Position numbers and translations under genes: made by a program
Notes under the pieces: model-generated
What the model saw: the letters and a program-made list of their open reading frames with translations, nothing else
What the model was told of the DNA's origin: nothing
Databases searched by the model: none
Source of the DNA: Chloroflexales bacterium ZM16-3
GTDB taxonomy: Bacteria > Chloroflexota > Chloroflexia > Chloroflexales > Chloroflexaceae
Assembly (NCBI GenBank): GCA_004138175.2
Contig: RYFE02000011.1
Span: forward strand, 1-64,000
Length of the DNA: 64,000 nucleotides
Direction: 5' to 3'
Shown here: one piece after another, positions 1 to 10,100 of the stretch
Numbering within the stretch: position 1 is the stretch's first letter
Layout of the letters: each line of letters begins with the position of its first letter

Positions 1-9
1 CCCCAACCC

Positions 10-1788
10 CTATCTCACCGGCACAAATGCGACGGCGTCGATCCACACGCCTCGGCGGAGGTCTCCGGCGAGGGAGCCGCCGAGGACGAGGGCGCCGTCG
101 GGGGTGAAGTCGTAGGTGCCAAGGTCGGCCCACCAGTTGCGGGCGTCCTCGGAGTTCACGGCCACGCTGCTCTCGCCGCCGCTGTGGCGGATGACATAGC
201 GCAGCTCGCGTGACTCGTCGAGGCCGTTGAGGGCGTAGGGGATGTAGGCCAGCACGCGATAGCGCCCGGCGGCGGGCAGCTGCGGGTGCCAGAGGGCCAG
301 CAGCGGCGGGGCCAGGGCGGCGGCCCGCCAGGGCTGGGCCGCGCTGCCGGGGAAGCTGCTGGCCGCGTAACGCGATCCGCCACCGTAGCCCACATCGCTC
401 AGCTGCCAGTCGCCGCTGCTGCTGAAGCCGGGGCCGCCGTCGTCCACCACAACCACGCCGGGGGCGGGCGGGCCGCAGGGCGAGGGCATGTCGGCCCAGA
501 GCCAGACGCTCACCTGGCCCGCCGCGCTCTGCGCCCAGGGGTCGGGGGCGGCGCCGCACCAGCCATAGGGGTCTACGTCGCGGCCGAGATACTGGGCCTG
601 GAAGTGCAGGTGGGCACCGTTGGCGCAGCCGCTCTCCCCGGCGACGCCGACCTGGTCGCCGGCGGACACCTGCTGGCCAGCCTCCACGCTTATCCGCGCG
701 AGGTGCCAGTAGAGCGTGCGGTAGCCGTTGCCGTGGTCGATGATCACCGCGCGGGCCGGGGTGGCGCAGCCGTCGTCGGAGTTGCCTGCGAAGATCACGC
801 TGCCGGCGGCGGCGGCGAAGACCTTATCAGGCGGGCCCATGGCGTAGTCCCAGCCGGTGTGGCCGTCGTAGGCGAAGGACGCGTCAGTCTCCTGGCGGCC
901 CCAGTAGGTCTCCAGCGAGCCGTTCTGGCGCAGGAATGGTGCGTCGTGGTCGAAGAATGAAGTGATCGGCGCAAGGTCGGCCATGGGGCGGGTGAGGAAA
1001 GGCTGCGCCAGGGCGGGCCAGTCGGTCGGCGGGTCGCGCGGGTCGCCAAAGAGGCGGGCGTAGGTGTTGACCAGGCTGTCCAAGTACCAGCCGAGGCCGC
1101 CGGGGCCGGTGGTGGGTGCCAGGACGCGGGCGAGCACGTAGCGGCTAAAGGAGATGTCGGCGCTGACCTGCTGGCGGCTGCCGTCGGCGAAGACCAGGGG
1201 CGGCGGCGGGTCGGCCGGGTTTCTCAGCGTGTAGTCACGCACAGCGTAGCGCAGCTCGCGGGCGCCCCAGCGCAGCTGGCTATAGAGCCCGCGCCGACCG
1301 CCGTTATCGCCCTGGTAGCCCATGGCCCAGGCCAGGTTGGCGGAGCCGCCCGAGCTGACCGCGCCGGAGTGCAGCTCCATCAGGGCCAGCAGCAGCTGCG
1401 GGCTAATGCTGTAGAGGCTAGAGATGCCCACCAGCACGTCGGTGAAGCTCTGCGAGCGGTCGCCGACCTGAAAGCGCACGGGGGCCAGGGCGCTGCCGCG
1501 CTGCTCAAGCAGGGCCTGGATCTCGGATCCGGTGAACTGGTAGGCGTAGCTGATGCGGCGCGGGTCAAAGAGCGGGTCGCGCGGCTCAGGAATGGCAGTG
1601 GGCGGCGCGGCGGTGGGCGCGGCGGTGGGCGCAGCGGTGGGGCGGGCGGGCGTTGCCGAGGGCATAGGCGAAGGAATCGCCTCGGCTACGGGTGTGGGCA
1701 CCGGCGTGGGCGTGGGCTGTGGCGTGGCGCAGGCCGCCAGGGAGACGGCCAGGGCGAGCGACAGCAAGGTCGTGTGGAGCGGCTTCAT
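10..1788 (-). CDS. M23 family metallopeptidase lipoprotein
   Basis: A probable exported peptidoglycan endopeptidase of 592 residues. The N-terminus is a lipoprotein signal ending in LAAC (Cys20), followed by a Pro/Thr/Ala-rich linker to about residue 70. The region 80-290 is helical and unassigned. The M23 (LytM) domain covers about 300-410 and has the zinc-site motifs HxxxD (His310, Asp314) and HLH (His393, His395), so it looks catalytically intact. The C-terminal 140 residues resemble the golvesin C-terminal-like beta domain seen in secreted bacterial proteins. It lies 86 bp downstream of the PspC gene on the same strand, with a G-rich hairpin between them. Its substrate is inferred from the family. 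Confidence 0.9.
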   Translation of the reverse strand: MKPLHTTLLSLALAVSLAACATPQPTPTPVPTPVAEAIPSPMPSATPARPTAAPTAAPTAAPPTAIPEPRDPLFDPRRISYAYQFTGSEIQALLEQRGSALAPVRFQVGDRSQSFTDVLVGISSLYSISPQLLLALMELHSGAVSSGGSANLAWAMGYQGDNGGRRGLYSQLRWGARELRYAVRDYTLRNPADPPPPLVFADGSRQQVSADISFSRYVLARVLAPTTGPGGLGWYLDSLVNTYARLFGDPRDPPTDWPALAQPFLTRPMADLAPITSFFDHDAPFLRQNGSLETYWGRQETDASFAYDGHTGWDYAMGPPDKVFAAAAGSVIFAGNSDDGCATPARAVIIDHGNGYRTLYWHLARISVEAGQQVSAGDQVGVAGESGCANGAHLHFQAQYLGRDVDPYGWCGAAPDPWAQSAAGQVSVWLWADMPSPCGPPAPGVVVVDDGGPGFSSSGDWQLSDVGYGGGSRYAASSFPGSAAQPWRAAALAPPLLALWHPQLPAAGRYRVLAYIPYALNGLDESRELRYVIRHSGGESSVAVNSEDARNWWADLGTYDFTPDGALVLGGSLAGDLRRGVWIDAVAFVPVR

Positions 1789-1831
1789 AGCCGCCCTAGC
1801 ATACGTGAAGCCGCCAGTTTGGTCAAACGTA

Positions 1832-1862
1832 GGGGACAGGGGATAGCCTATCCCCTGTCCCC
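1832..1862. repeat. Inverted repeat between PspC gene and M23 lipoprotein gene
   Basis: Two 15-base arms (1832-1846 and 1848-1862) built on GGGGACAGGGG are perfect inverted copies with a one-base centre, and a further partial copy follows to 1870. It could act as a terminator for the upstream PspC gene, but there is no clear T run. Confidence 0.5.
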
Positions 1863-1874
1863 TGTCCCCTCACG

Positions 1875-2165
1875 CTACCGCGTGAAGGCGGCGCGCACGC
1901 GGGCCACCATCTGCTCGACGGCGGCCTGCATCTCGTTGACCGCCACCTGCACGTTGCCGCGCGCGTCCATTGCATTGTCCTCGTTGGGCACAAGCACCCA
2001 CAGGACAAGGTAGAGTATGGCCCCGAAACCATTCATCAGGCTCAGGAAGATGAAACCGATCCGGATGATCAGCGGGTCGATCCCGAAATAGGCCGCCAGG
2101 CCGCCAGCCACGCCGCCGAGCATGCGGTCGCTCTGGCTGCGGGTGATACGCTTGGTGCTGTCCAT
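1875..2165 (-). CDS. PspC domain protein
   Basis: A small membrane protein of 96 residues with a complete PspC domain: an N-terminal basic stretch, the glycine-rich motif GGVAGGLAAYFG (about 17-28) and a long hydrophobic segment at about 33-59. The C-terminal 35 residues are hydrophilic and may be amphipathic. PspC proteins sense or respond to envelope stress; no pspA or pspB lies nearby, so the role here is inferred only from the domain. The ATG at 2165 has an AGAGGA-type ribosome site just upstream. Confidence 0.88.
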   Translation of the reverse strand: MDSTKRITRSQSDRMLGGVAGGLAAYFGIDPLIIRIGFIFLSLMNGFGAILYLVLWVLVPNEDNAMDARGNVQVAVNEMQAAVEQMVARVRAAFTR

Positions 2166-2287
2166 GGTTTATTCCTCTCTTGCGCCCCAGCCGCCCCGTG
2201 GCCGCCAGGTTCTCGCGTCTGCCGGTATGACGGCGAGGACACATGGTTTGTTGCGCCACCCTGCGCGTCTTTCGCGATCCAAACGCC

Positions 2288-4246
2288 CTAACCCCCGACC
2301 TCGCGGGCCAGCAACGGCTCATCCTCAATCGGTATGCTCTCCAGAGCTAGGTTCAGCTCGGACGGCGGGTGGGGGATATCCATCAGGGCGCGGTATATCG
2401 GCTCAGAGGCATCGTAGATCCTGACGATGGCCATGCGCAGCTGGGCGACGGCCCAGCGCGGCGGCCAGAAGATCGCGCGCATGGTGTCCAGGGCCAAGTT
2501 GATCCAGACCTCCTTAGTCATCCCGTAGAAAGATGCCTTGCAGATCCCGCCGACCATCATCATGAAGAAGGCCAAGATGCTCACATTCACCAGGCGCGTG
2601 GCCAGGGCCACATCAGGCATGAAGAAGAGCCCGCGCACGATCAGCGCGGCGCCGAGGGTCACGTAGGCGAACTGCTGCCAGATCAGCTGGCCATAGAATC
2701 CGTTCTGGCGAGTCTTGCGCGTCACCTTATAGCTCGGCTTCTTGTCACGCGAGCGCACGGCGATGAAGAATGCCTTGGTATAGGTCGGCCAGTGGCCCAC
2801 CCAGTACTGCCACATGCGGAAGAGGAAGGTGACGTTCCCTCGGGCCAGGGCCACGTAGTAGAGCGTGCTCAGGATTACCCAGGGGAAGAGCGCCGATCCC
2901 TCGATCGGGATGAAGTTCTTCAGCAGCAGCGAGAGCACCGGCGTGGCCATCAGCAGCGGCATAAAGACCACTGAGCTGACGTAGAACATGCCCAGCTCGA
3001 CGTACTGCATGCGCTGGCGGGGGGTCAGGCCGGGTCGGCGCAGCGGGTTGTTGAAGAGGAAGAATCGCCAGGTGTCGGCGGCCCAGGTGCCGCGCTGCTT
3101 GAGCAGGCCGGGGATATCGTCCGGCGAGAGGCCGATCGTCAGCACCTCGTTGTGGTACTCCGAGCGGAAGCCCGCCGAGTGCAGAAAGTAGGAGGTGGTC
3201 ATATCCTCCACGATGTTCCAGGTGGAGAATCCACCGATCGAGCGTACGGCAGCGATGCGCCAGAGCACGCCGCTGCCGCAAGAGAAGGCCGCGCCGTGGC
3301 CGTTGCGCCCCGGCTGGAGCACGTCGTAGAAGATCCGGTCGCGGTTGCCGAAGGGGTCGCCGCGCGGCGTGAACGCCTCCTTGGGGGTCTGCACAAAGGC
3401 GATCTGCGGGTCGCTGAAGTAGCCGACGATCTTTTTGAGGAAGCCGGGGTGGATGAGCTCATCGGCATCCTGGGTGAGCACCAGGGTGCCCTGGGGGAAG
3501 TGCTCGGCCAGGTGTTTGAGGGCCGAGTTCATGTTGCCGGCCTTGGCGTCTTTCTTCGCGCCGGGGTTGTAGTTGATGCCGTAGCGCGCGGCCAGCTCGC
3601 GCACCTCCTGGCGGTGGCCGTCGTCTGAGATCACGATGTAGAGCCGCTCGGCCGGGTAGTCGAGCTGGGTCAGGCCATAGACCGTCTGCTCCAGGATGTC
3701 CACCGGCTCGCCGTAGGTGGGGATGATCGCGGCCACGTAGGGCAGCTCGGCGGGCAGCGGCGGCGGCGCAGTATTATGTCGAGGTAGGGTCTGGTTGATG
3801 TAGTTCAGGGTCATCACCGAGAGGGTGCCGGTAAAGCCGAGCAGGTGGACAATGCTGGCAGGCGAGGGGTGGGCGATCATCACCTGGGCGGCGTGGATGA
3901 GATAGGACTGGCCGACAAAGATCATGCCCAGCCCAATGATGCGCAGGGGCCAGAAGCCACGCAGCAGCTCGGGGAACCAGACGAAGCCCAGCAGCAGCCC
4001 GGCCACCACGGCCACCCCCGGCTGCGGCCAGAGGTAGGGCCAGCGCAGGGTGCTGAAGTTTACCTGGAGCAGCACGTTGAGCGCCAGCAGATTCAGCAGT
4101 AGAAGCACAATGCGGGCCGGGGTCAGCCGGAACGGCGCGAGTTGCCCGCGTCGCTGCACCCTGCTAAAAAGTCCCTCCGCTCGCCCCCCCGGACGTGATC
4201 GTCGCATACGGTCAAGGTCGTGACGAAATTGTTCGAGCGTGCTCAT
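2288..4246 (-). CDS. Cellulose-synthase-like family 2 glycosyltransferase
   Basis: A processive membrane glycosyltransferase of 652 residues. Four hydrophobic segments precede residue 155, the GT-A domain spans about 170-390, and four more membrane segments follow. Catalytic landmarks are SDDG (207-210), DAD (260-262), ED (347-348) and a Q(R)xxW-type motif at 384-388. That last motif reads QRGTW, with Thr where BcsA-type enzymes usually have Arg. No PilZ domain follows, so direct c-di-GMP control of the BcsA kind is not expected. It probably makes an exopolysaccharide; the sugar cannot be told. It lies 46 bp downstream of the GT39-like gene and is likely cotranscribed with it. Confidence 0.88.
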   Translation of the reverse strand: MSTLEQFRHDLDRMRRSRPGGRAEGLFSRVQRRGQLAPFRLTPARIVLLLLNLLALNVLLQVNFSTLRWPYLWPQPGVAVVAGLLLGFVWFPELLRGFWPLRIIGLGMIFVGQSYLIHAAQVMIAHPSPASIVHLLGFTGTLSVMTLNYINQTLPRHNTAPPPLPAELPYVAAIIPTYGEPVDILEQTVYGLTQLDYPAERLYIVISDDGHRQEVRELAARYGINYNPGAKKDAKAGNMNSALKHLAEHFPQGTLVLTQDADELIHPGFLKKIVGYFSDPQIAFVQTPKEAFTPRGDPFGNRDRIFYDVLQPGRNGHGAAFSCGSGVLWRIAAVRSIGGFSTWNIVEDMTTSYFLHSAGFRSEYHNEVLTIGLSPDDIPGLLKQRGTWAADTWRFFLFNNPLRRPGLTPRQRMQYVELGMFYVSSVVFMPLLMATPVLSLLLKNFIPIEGSALFPWVILSTLYYVALARGNVTFLFRMWQYWVGHWPTYTKAFFIAVRSRDKKPSYKVTRKTRQNGFYGQLIWQQFAYVTLGAALIVRGLFFMPDVALATRLVNVSILAFFMMMVGGICKASFYGMTKEVWINLALDTMRAIFWPPRWAVAQLRMAIVRIYDASEPIYRALMDIPHPPSELNLALESIPIEDEPLLAREVGG

Positions 4247-4292
4247 TCACCCCCCATATCTCACAGGCGTCCTGCCCTCCAGCAGGCCCCCG

Positions 4293-5828
4293 CTATGGCT
4301 TCTGGTAGATCCGGATCAATGCCTCGGTGCCGATCGAGGTCTGCTGCCGGTCGCTGTAGCGCAGGCGGTAGCCGGCCGCCAGCAGGTTCGGCTCCAGTGC
4401 GCGGTCTATCTCTGGCGTGTAGTAGTTGTCGAGGATGACCCAGGCGAAGTGGTGGTCGGCCACGGCCGCGCGCATGGCGTCGAGGCCCTGAAGGTCCTGA
4501 TAGCGCAGGTACCAGGTGTTCGACCACATATCGCGGTTGGCCGCGCCCATGTCGAGGTAATACTCGTAGACCTGGCTGCCGGCGGCGAGCACCGGCTGGC
4601 CGGGCTTCAGGTCGGCCTCGCGCAGGTAGCTCACCGCGCCGCCCACGTTGGGCCAGCTGCGCTGGAAGCCGTTGTTGCGGCCCATGGCGTAGTTCAGGCT
4701 GAGCGCGACAATGGCGACGGTGACGGTCATGCCGATCAGGCGCGCGGGCAGGCTCCAGCTGCCCTCGATGCCGCGCACCGCGCCGACGATCTGCGCGCAG
4801 AGGTAGCCGGCCAGCGGCGCGATGAAGATCAGCGTGTAGACGCTGTGCTTCCATGCCGAGTGGATGTTGGACAGGGCCAGGTGGTAGATCGGCGCGGCGA
4901 AGATGCTCACGGCCAGGCCGACGACCAGGACGGCCCAGAGGATGCGGCGCGGGGCCGGCTCGCGGCGGGCGCTGCCCAGGCCGCGCCAGATCAGCAGGCC
5001 CAGGCCGGCAATGGCCAGCAGGCTCGTCACCCCGATCTCGGCCCAGATATCGGCCCAGATCTGCGCCCGCACACCCGGATCAACCCCGGCCTCGCCGCTG
5101 AGCAGGGTAGCCAGGTCGCCGCTGTTGATCCAGACATAGGCACCGACCAGGGCCGTCGTCGGCAAGACGAAGCTAGTCAGGATAGGCCAGAGCGGTCGGT
5201 TCTGGCGCAGGTAGCAGATCGCGGCGACGAAGACGATCACCGGCAGGTAGAGCGCGCCAATATACTTGGTGAGGACGCCAAGGGCGGCGCAGGCGGCGGC
5301 GACGAGCAGGAATCCCTGCTCGCCCCGCTCGGCCTCGGCGGCGCGGATGACAAAGAAGAGCGACCCGGTGATGAGCAGCACCAGCGGCGCATCGTAGACC
5401 GCAAACTGGCCCATGTCGATGCTGATCGCGGTCATCCCGAAGATCAGCATGGCCCAGAAGGCCGACTCGCTATCGAAGAGCCGCACGGTTGCCCGGTATA
5501 CGATCACCGCCGCCGCTGTGCTGAGGACGGCGCTCAGCATCCGCAGGCCCGCCTCGCCGGCACCGTAGTTGAGCAGCGCCGCGATCAGCGGGTAGATGTA
5601 GGAGCCGTACATCCAGCCCAGCGAGCCATGACTGAAGGCACCCTGCATCCAGTTCCGACCGAGCGTCACGTAGATCGCCTCATCGACAAAGAGCGTGTTG
5701 TAGCTCAGGTTCGTCACGCGCACCCCGAAGATCAGGGCGATCATCCCTAGAAAGAGAACCTGGTCGGGGCGTAGACCTACCCGCACGCCGTGGTCTCCCT
5801 TTACTGCCGTCTCAAATGATTGAAGCAT
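4293..5828 (-). CDS. GT39-like membrane glycosyltransferase
   Basis: A polytopic membrane protein of 511 residues with the architecture of the PMT/ArnT (GT39) superfamily. A short cytosolic N-terminus leads to a first membrane helix, then an acidic first-loop motif FVDEAIY (Asp49-Glu50), typical of the catalytic site of these polyprenyl-phosphate-sugar-dependent transferases. About ten further hydrophobic segments and a soluble C-terminal domain follow. I chose the ATG at 5828, which has GAAGGA upstream, over a TTG 33 bases earlier. It probably transfers a sugar from a lipid carrier to an extracytoplasmic acceptor; donor and acceptor are unknown. First gene of a two-gene unit with the GT2 enzyme. 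Confidence 0.82.
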   Translation of the reverse strand: MLQSFETAVKGDHGVRVGLRPDQVLFLGMIALIFGVRVTNLSYNTLFVDEAIYVTLGRNWMQGAFSHGSLGWMYGSYIYPLIAALLNYGAGEAGLRMLSAVLSTAAAVIVYRATVRLFDSESAFWAMLIFGMTAISIDMGQFAVYDAPLVLLITGSLFFVIRAAEAERGEQGFLLVAAACAALGVLTKYIGALYLPVIVFVAAICYLRQNRPLWPILTSFVLPTTALVGAYVWINSGDLATLLSGEAGVDPGVRAQIWADIWAEIGVTSLLAIAGLGLLIWRGLGSARREPAPRRILWAVLVVGLAVSIFAAPIYHLALSNIHSAWKHSVYTLIFIAPLAGYLCAQIVGAVRGIEGSWSLPARLIGMTVTVAIVALSLNYAMGRNNGFQRSWPNVGGAVSYLREADLKPGQPVLAAGSQVYEYYLDMGAANRDMWSNTWYLRYQDLQGLDAMRAAVADHHFAWVILDNYYTPEIDRALEPNLLAAGYRLRYSDRQQTSIGTEALIRIYQKP

Positions 5829-6229
5829 CGACACGCATCCTTCGTCTTGTGGGTACACCAAAGGTGTGGTTATGCGCCACAGGTGCCACCGTTACTGGGA
5901 TCAGGCAACATTCGGTTGTCAGGCGATGATTGCGGCCCTTGGGCGGCAGGGACAACGATAGCCAACCTCCGTATCTGGGTACGGGGTCGGCTCATCTTGG
6001 GCTATGGGAGCAATCAGGTTGTACGTGGGGATGTGGCTGGGAAGAGCTGTTTAGCGGTGGGAGTAAGTAGCGTCGGAAGAGATTCCCGCAGGTTGAATTA
6101 TATGTCCCCTTTTACACAAACGAATAGTACTAGCGTAGAGTTACGCCCTTTGGTGCAGGATCTCTGGTTTCTAGATGACAAATTGTTCATCGAGAGGTAA
6201 GAAGCAGGGGAGGTGCGGAGCAATACGTC
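5829..6229. other. Non-coding stretch upstream of the glycosyltransferase pair
   Basis: No credible gene is visible. Base composition is lower in GC than the flanking genes. A plus-strand reading frame of 126 codons covers most of it but has no recognisable motif and no ribosome site. The promoter of the glycosyltransferase genes should lie here; I could not identify it with confidence. Confidence 0.4.
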
Positions 6230-6403
6230 AGCACCCAGTCCACCAGTTTGCCCCAATACGTGCCATCAACAGGGTGTCGTGAATACGCTGTCATGTGCCA
6301 TCATCACGCCAGATGCGAAAATAATGACAGACCGTCTTCCACGCCGGATAGTCTTTGGGGAGCATCCGCCATTGGATGCCACGCACGACGAGATATAAAG
6401 AGT
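6230..6403 (-). pseudogene. Remnant of an IS5-family transposase (N-terminal, DUF4096-like part)
   Basis: Read on the minus strand, one frame gives the characteristic start of IS5/ISL2-type transposases: RGIQWRMLPKDYPAW, then HYFRIWRDDGT, a TGA where Trp is expected, then QRIHDTLL in the same frame. The frame ends soon after, and the catalytic DDE part is absent. This is therefore a decayed fragment. The match is by recall of the family pattern; a translated search of the 170 bases would settle it. Confidence 0.7.
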
Positions 6404-6447
6404 GTGCCCAAATCTTTCTTGTGACCGCCATCACAACCCCTTTTCAG

Positions 6448-6577
6448 ACAGCTTCTGAGCATTGGGGCAGAGGTGTCCACGTTCAACACCGACGGCACGC
6501 TGCTGGCTATCTGCGGTGATGAGATCAAGCAGATCGGCGGGGAGGTCTCCGCACGTGTCTGCCCCGGCGCGCCGTAG
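6448..6577 (+). pseudogene. Possible 3' fragment of an unidentified gene
   Basis: A short open frame ending in TAG at about 6577 reads VSTFNTDGTLLAICGDEI and onward, which looks like natural protein rather than noise. It has no start codon or ribosome site, and the frame is closed upstream by a TGA. It may be the tail of a gene destroyed when the neighbouring IS-like sequence arrived. Low confidence. Confidence 0.25.
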
Positions 6578-6582
6578 CGCGC

Positions 6583-6724
6583 TATAGTAGGGCAAACGCC
6601 TACCCTGCCCGGCCCGTAAACGGGCGGGCTCCGGTCTGCGAAGCCCGCCTGCGCAGGCGGGCTTCGCAGACCGGAGCCCGCAGCTTCAGCCGCCGGGCGA
6701 CGCCGCACCGTTTTGCGGTATTGC
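6583..6724. repeat. Palindromic repeat element, copy 1 of 5
   Basis: The element is dominated by a 54-bp perfect palindrome (6626-6679). The right end reads TTTTGCGGTATTGCC, shared with the copies near 17.97 kb and 63.01 kb. The right part also holds a GCTTCAGCCGCCGGGCGACG block found in those copies. The left end carries a degenerate inverted version of the terminus (TAGTAGGGCAAACG). No coding capacity. Confidence 0.7.
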
Positions 6725-7036
6725 CCAGGACGTATTCGCGCTAGCTTTTTTCTGCGCGCCTAAATATATACGCATGCATGCCTAAGATCTGTTGATGCTT
6801 TGCACATCCAGATGACGTCACTAGCACAGCTTCTGCACACCTTGCGGGGAGTATAGCATGATGCTATCATGATAATGCCGAATATATATGAATACTCCCC
6901 TCTTCGCACCCTTCCGCATCACCCCGTACACAATCCTTACTTTCGGCACTTTTTTTCACTCTCGAAATTATTCCCACAGTATAGGCTGCTTAGTCTAAAC
7001 AGGTATACCATGCCCTGTGCGATCAAGCCTAAAGCT
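6725..7036. other. AT-richer intergenic region before actB
   Basis: No gene is visible. The stretch has a markedly lower GC content than the surroundings and contains short palindromes such as GCATGATGCTATCATG near 6857. It probably holds regulatory sequence for the respiratory operon, whose best promoter candidate lies at its downstream end. Confidence 0.35.
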
Positions 7037-7044
7037 GGTATAAT
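7037..7044 (+). promoter_or_regulatory. Extended -10 promoter candidate for the respiratory operon
   Basis: TGGTATAAT matches an extended -10 element exactly (the TG begins at 7037 and TATAAT is 7039-7044). It lies 83 bases before the actB start. No good -35 hexamer is present at normal spacing, which is usual for extended -10 promoters. Confidence 0.5.
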
Positions 7045-7126
7045 AGCCTCACAGTTCCTCGTGTCTGAATTCACAAAATAAGCGCCTGGACAACTTGCCT
7101 GGTCCGGTCGAGTCTGGCTACTGCTG

Positions 7127-10100
7127 ATGAGTGATATCACGCTTCACCCGAGTGCCACCGAGATCGACGCTGTACGTAATCGCCTCCAGCATGCCCGCGG
7201 TAAACAATTTTGGCGATCCCTCGATGATCTCGCCGACACGTCGGCGTTCCGCGAGTACCTTGAGCGCGAGTTCCCGCGCGGCGCAGCCGAGCTAAATGAC
7301 TCGGTTTCGCGGCGCACCTTCCTCAAGTTGATGGGTGCGTCTCTCGCCCTCGCTGGCCTGTCTGGCTGCACCACGGCGATGCGCCAGCCACAGGAGAAGG
7401 TCGCTCCCTTCACCCACCTGCCGCTCACCCAGACGCCCGGTATCCCGATCTACTACGCCACCGCCCTTGCGCTCGATGGCTTTGGCATGGGTGTGGCGGT
7501 GCGGAACTACGATGGGCGGCCAATTAAGATCGAGGGCAACCCGCAGCACCCGGCTAGCCTTGGGGCTACGGATATCTATGCCCAGGCCGATATCCTTGGC
7601 ATCTACGACCCCGATAGGCCGGAGACGGTGCTGCAGCAGGGGGTCATCAGCACCTGGGAGAGCTTTCTCGCCGCCCTTACGCTGGTGATGCAGACGCAGC
7701 GTAACCTTGGCGGGCAGGGGCTGCGCGTCCTCACGTCAACCGTCACCTCGCCTACGCTCGCCGCGCAGCTGGAGGAGATGCTTGTCACCTTCCCCAATGC
7801 GAAGTGGGTGCAGTATGACCCGGTCGGCCGCTCGAACACCTACGAGGGCACAAAGCTGGCCTTTGGCGAGTATCTTGAGCCGCGCTATTTGTTCGATAAG
7901 GCCGACCTCGTGGTCGCCCTGGACGCCGACTTCCTCACCGAGGGGCCCGGCCGCGTGCGCTACGCCCGCGATGCGATGGGCCGCCGCAGCGTCCGCATGG
8001 CCCAGTCGGAGATGAGCCGGGTCTATGCGATTGAGCCGGTGCTCTCCAACACGGGCATAATCGCCGACCACCGCCTGCCGGTGAAGGCCAGCCAGGTCGC
8101 AGTGGTCGCATTCGCGGTCGCCAGCGCCCTCGGCGTCCCTGGTATCGTCGCGCCCGTTGGCCTGCCCGAGGCCGCCGCCCCCTTCGTCACCGCTATCGCC
8201 GACGACCTGCGCGCCGCTGGCAGCAAGGCGCTGGTGCTGGCTGGCGAGAGCCAGCCGCCAGTCGTCCACGCCTTGGCGCACGTGCTGAACACGCTGCTCG
8301 GTGCCGTCGGCACCACGGTTGAGTACACCGACCCGGTGGCCGCCCGCCCCGGCGACCAGACCGCCGCCCTGCGCGGCCTGGTGGACGAGCTGAAGGCTGG
8401 CGCGGTGGATGCCCTGGTGGTGATCGACGCGAACCCGGCCTTCGCCGCCCCGGCCGACCTGGCCTTCGGCGAGGCGATGGCGATGGCTAAGTTTAAGGCG
8501 GTGCTCGGCCCCTACGCCGATGAGACCGCCGCCCTGGCCGACTGGTTTGTCCCGATGGCCCACGCCCTTGAGTCCTGGGGTGATGTGCGCGCCTTCGATG
8601 GCTCCACGACGATTATTCAGCCGCTTATCCTGCCGCTCTATGGCAGCCACACCCCGTATGAGCTGATGGCCAGCCTGCTCGGCCAGACGGTCGGCACCGA
8701 CTATGAGATTGTGTCGGCGGCATGGCAGCAGCGCAGCGGGCTGGCGGACGCTGAGTTTGCGACCTTCCTCAAGAGCAGCCTGAACAATGGTGTGGTTGAG
8801 AACAGCGCCCTGCCCGCCCGCAACGTCGGCCTGGCCGGCGGCCTGAGCTTGGCCGCGCCCGCTGTCGGCGAGGGCTACGAGGTAATCTTTCGCCCCTCGC
8901 CCACGATCCATGACGGGCGCTACGCCAATAACGGCTGGCTGATGGAGCTGCCCTCGCCGATCACGAAGCTGACCTGGGACAACGCGGCGCTGGTTGGGGT
9001 GAAGACGGCGATCAAGCTGTTCGGCCTCGACAGGGAAGGCAGCTTCAACACGGCCCTGCTCAGCTCGACCGATGATATTGAGCGCCAGCACACCCTGGAG
9101 AAGCTCACTAGCGCCAACGGCTCGATGATCGAGCTGATCGTCGCCGACCGCTCGCTGAAGCTGCCGATCTGGATCGTCCCCGGCCACGCCGAGGATACGA
9201 TCACCGTGCACCTTGGCTATGGCCGCAGCATCGGCGGGCGCGTCGCCGAGGGCGCTGGCTTTAATGCCTATAGCCTACGCCCCAGCGAGGCCCCCTGGTT
9301 CGCCTCCGCCAACGCCCGCCCCACCGATGGCAGCTACCTCCTAGTTAGCACACAGGACCATTGGACGATGGAGGGCCGCGATATTGTGCGCGTCGGCGAG
9401 ATCGCGAAGTTTAAGGAAGACCCTGGCTATCTCACCAAGGAAATCCTCCATGAAGAGTTTGGTGCCCCGACACATTCCTACGAGTCGATGATGCCCGGGG
9501 TGGACTACAGCAAGGGCAACCAGTGGGCGATGACGATCGACCTCAGCGCCTGCATCAGCTGCAACGCCTGCACCATCGCCTGCCAGGCCGAGAATAACAT
9601 CCCGGTGATCGGCAAGCACGAGGTGTCGATGGGCCGCGAGATGCACTGGATCCGCATCGACCGCTACTTCGCCGGTGCCGACTACGATAACCCCGAGACC
9701 TATGTGATGCCCATGACCTGCCAGCAGTGCGAGAACGCGCCCTGCGAGCTGGTCTGCCCGGTGGTCGCCACTGTCCACGACGCCGAGGGCATCAACAATA
9801 TGATCTACAACCGCTGCGTGGGCACCAAGTACTGCTCGAACAACTGCCCCTACAAGGTGCGCCGCTTCAACTTCCTCCAGTATGTCGATAACAACACCGC
9901 CAGCCTCAAGCTGATGCGCAACCCCGATGTGACGGTGCGCATCCGTGGTGTGATGGAGAAGTGTACCTACTGCATCCAGCGGATCAGCCAGGTACGGATC
10001 AAGGCCCAGGTTGAGAATAACCGCCCGATCGCCGACCGCGAGATTCTCACCGCCTGCGAGCAGGTCTGCCCGACCCAGGCGATCACCTTCGGCGACAAGA

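Noticed and set aside
4239-5750. Plus-strand open frame of 503 codons opposite the GT39-like gene
   Set aside because: The minus-strand product has membrane helices and a catalytic motif; the plus-strand frame has none.
5820-6200. A 126-codon plus-strand frame in the region upstream of the glycosyltransferases
   Set aside because: No ribosome site, no recognisable domain and overlap with the opposite gene start; likely chance.
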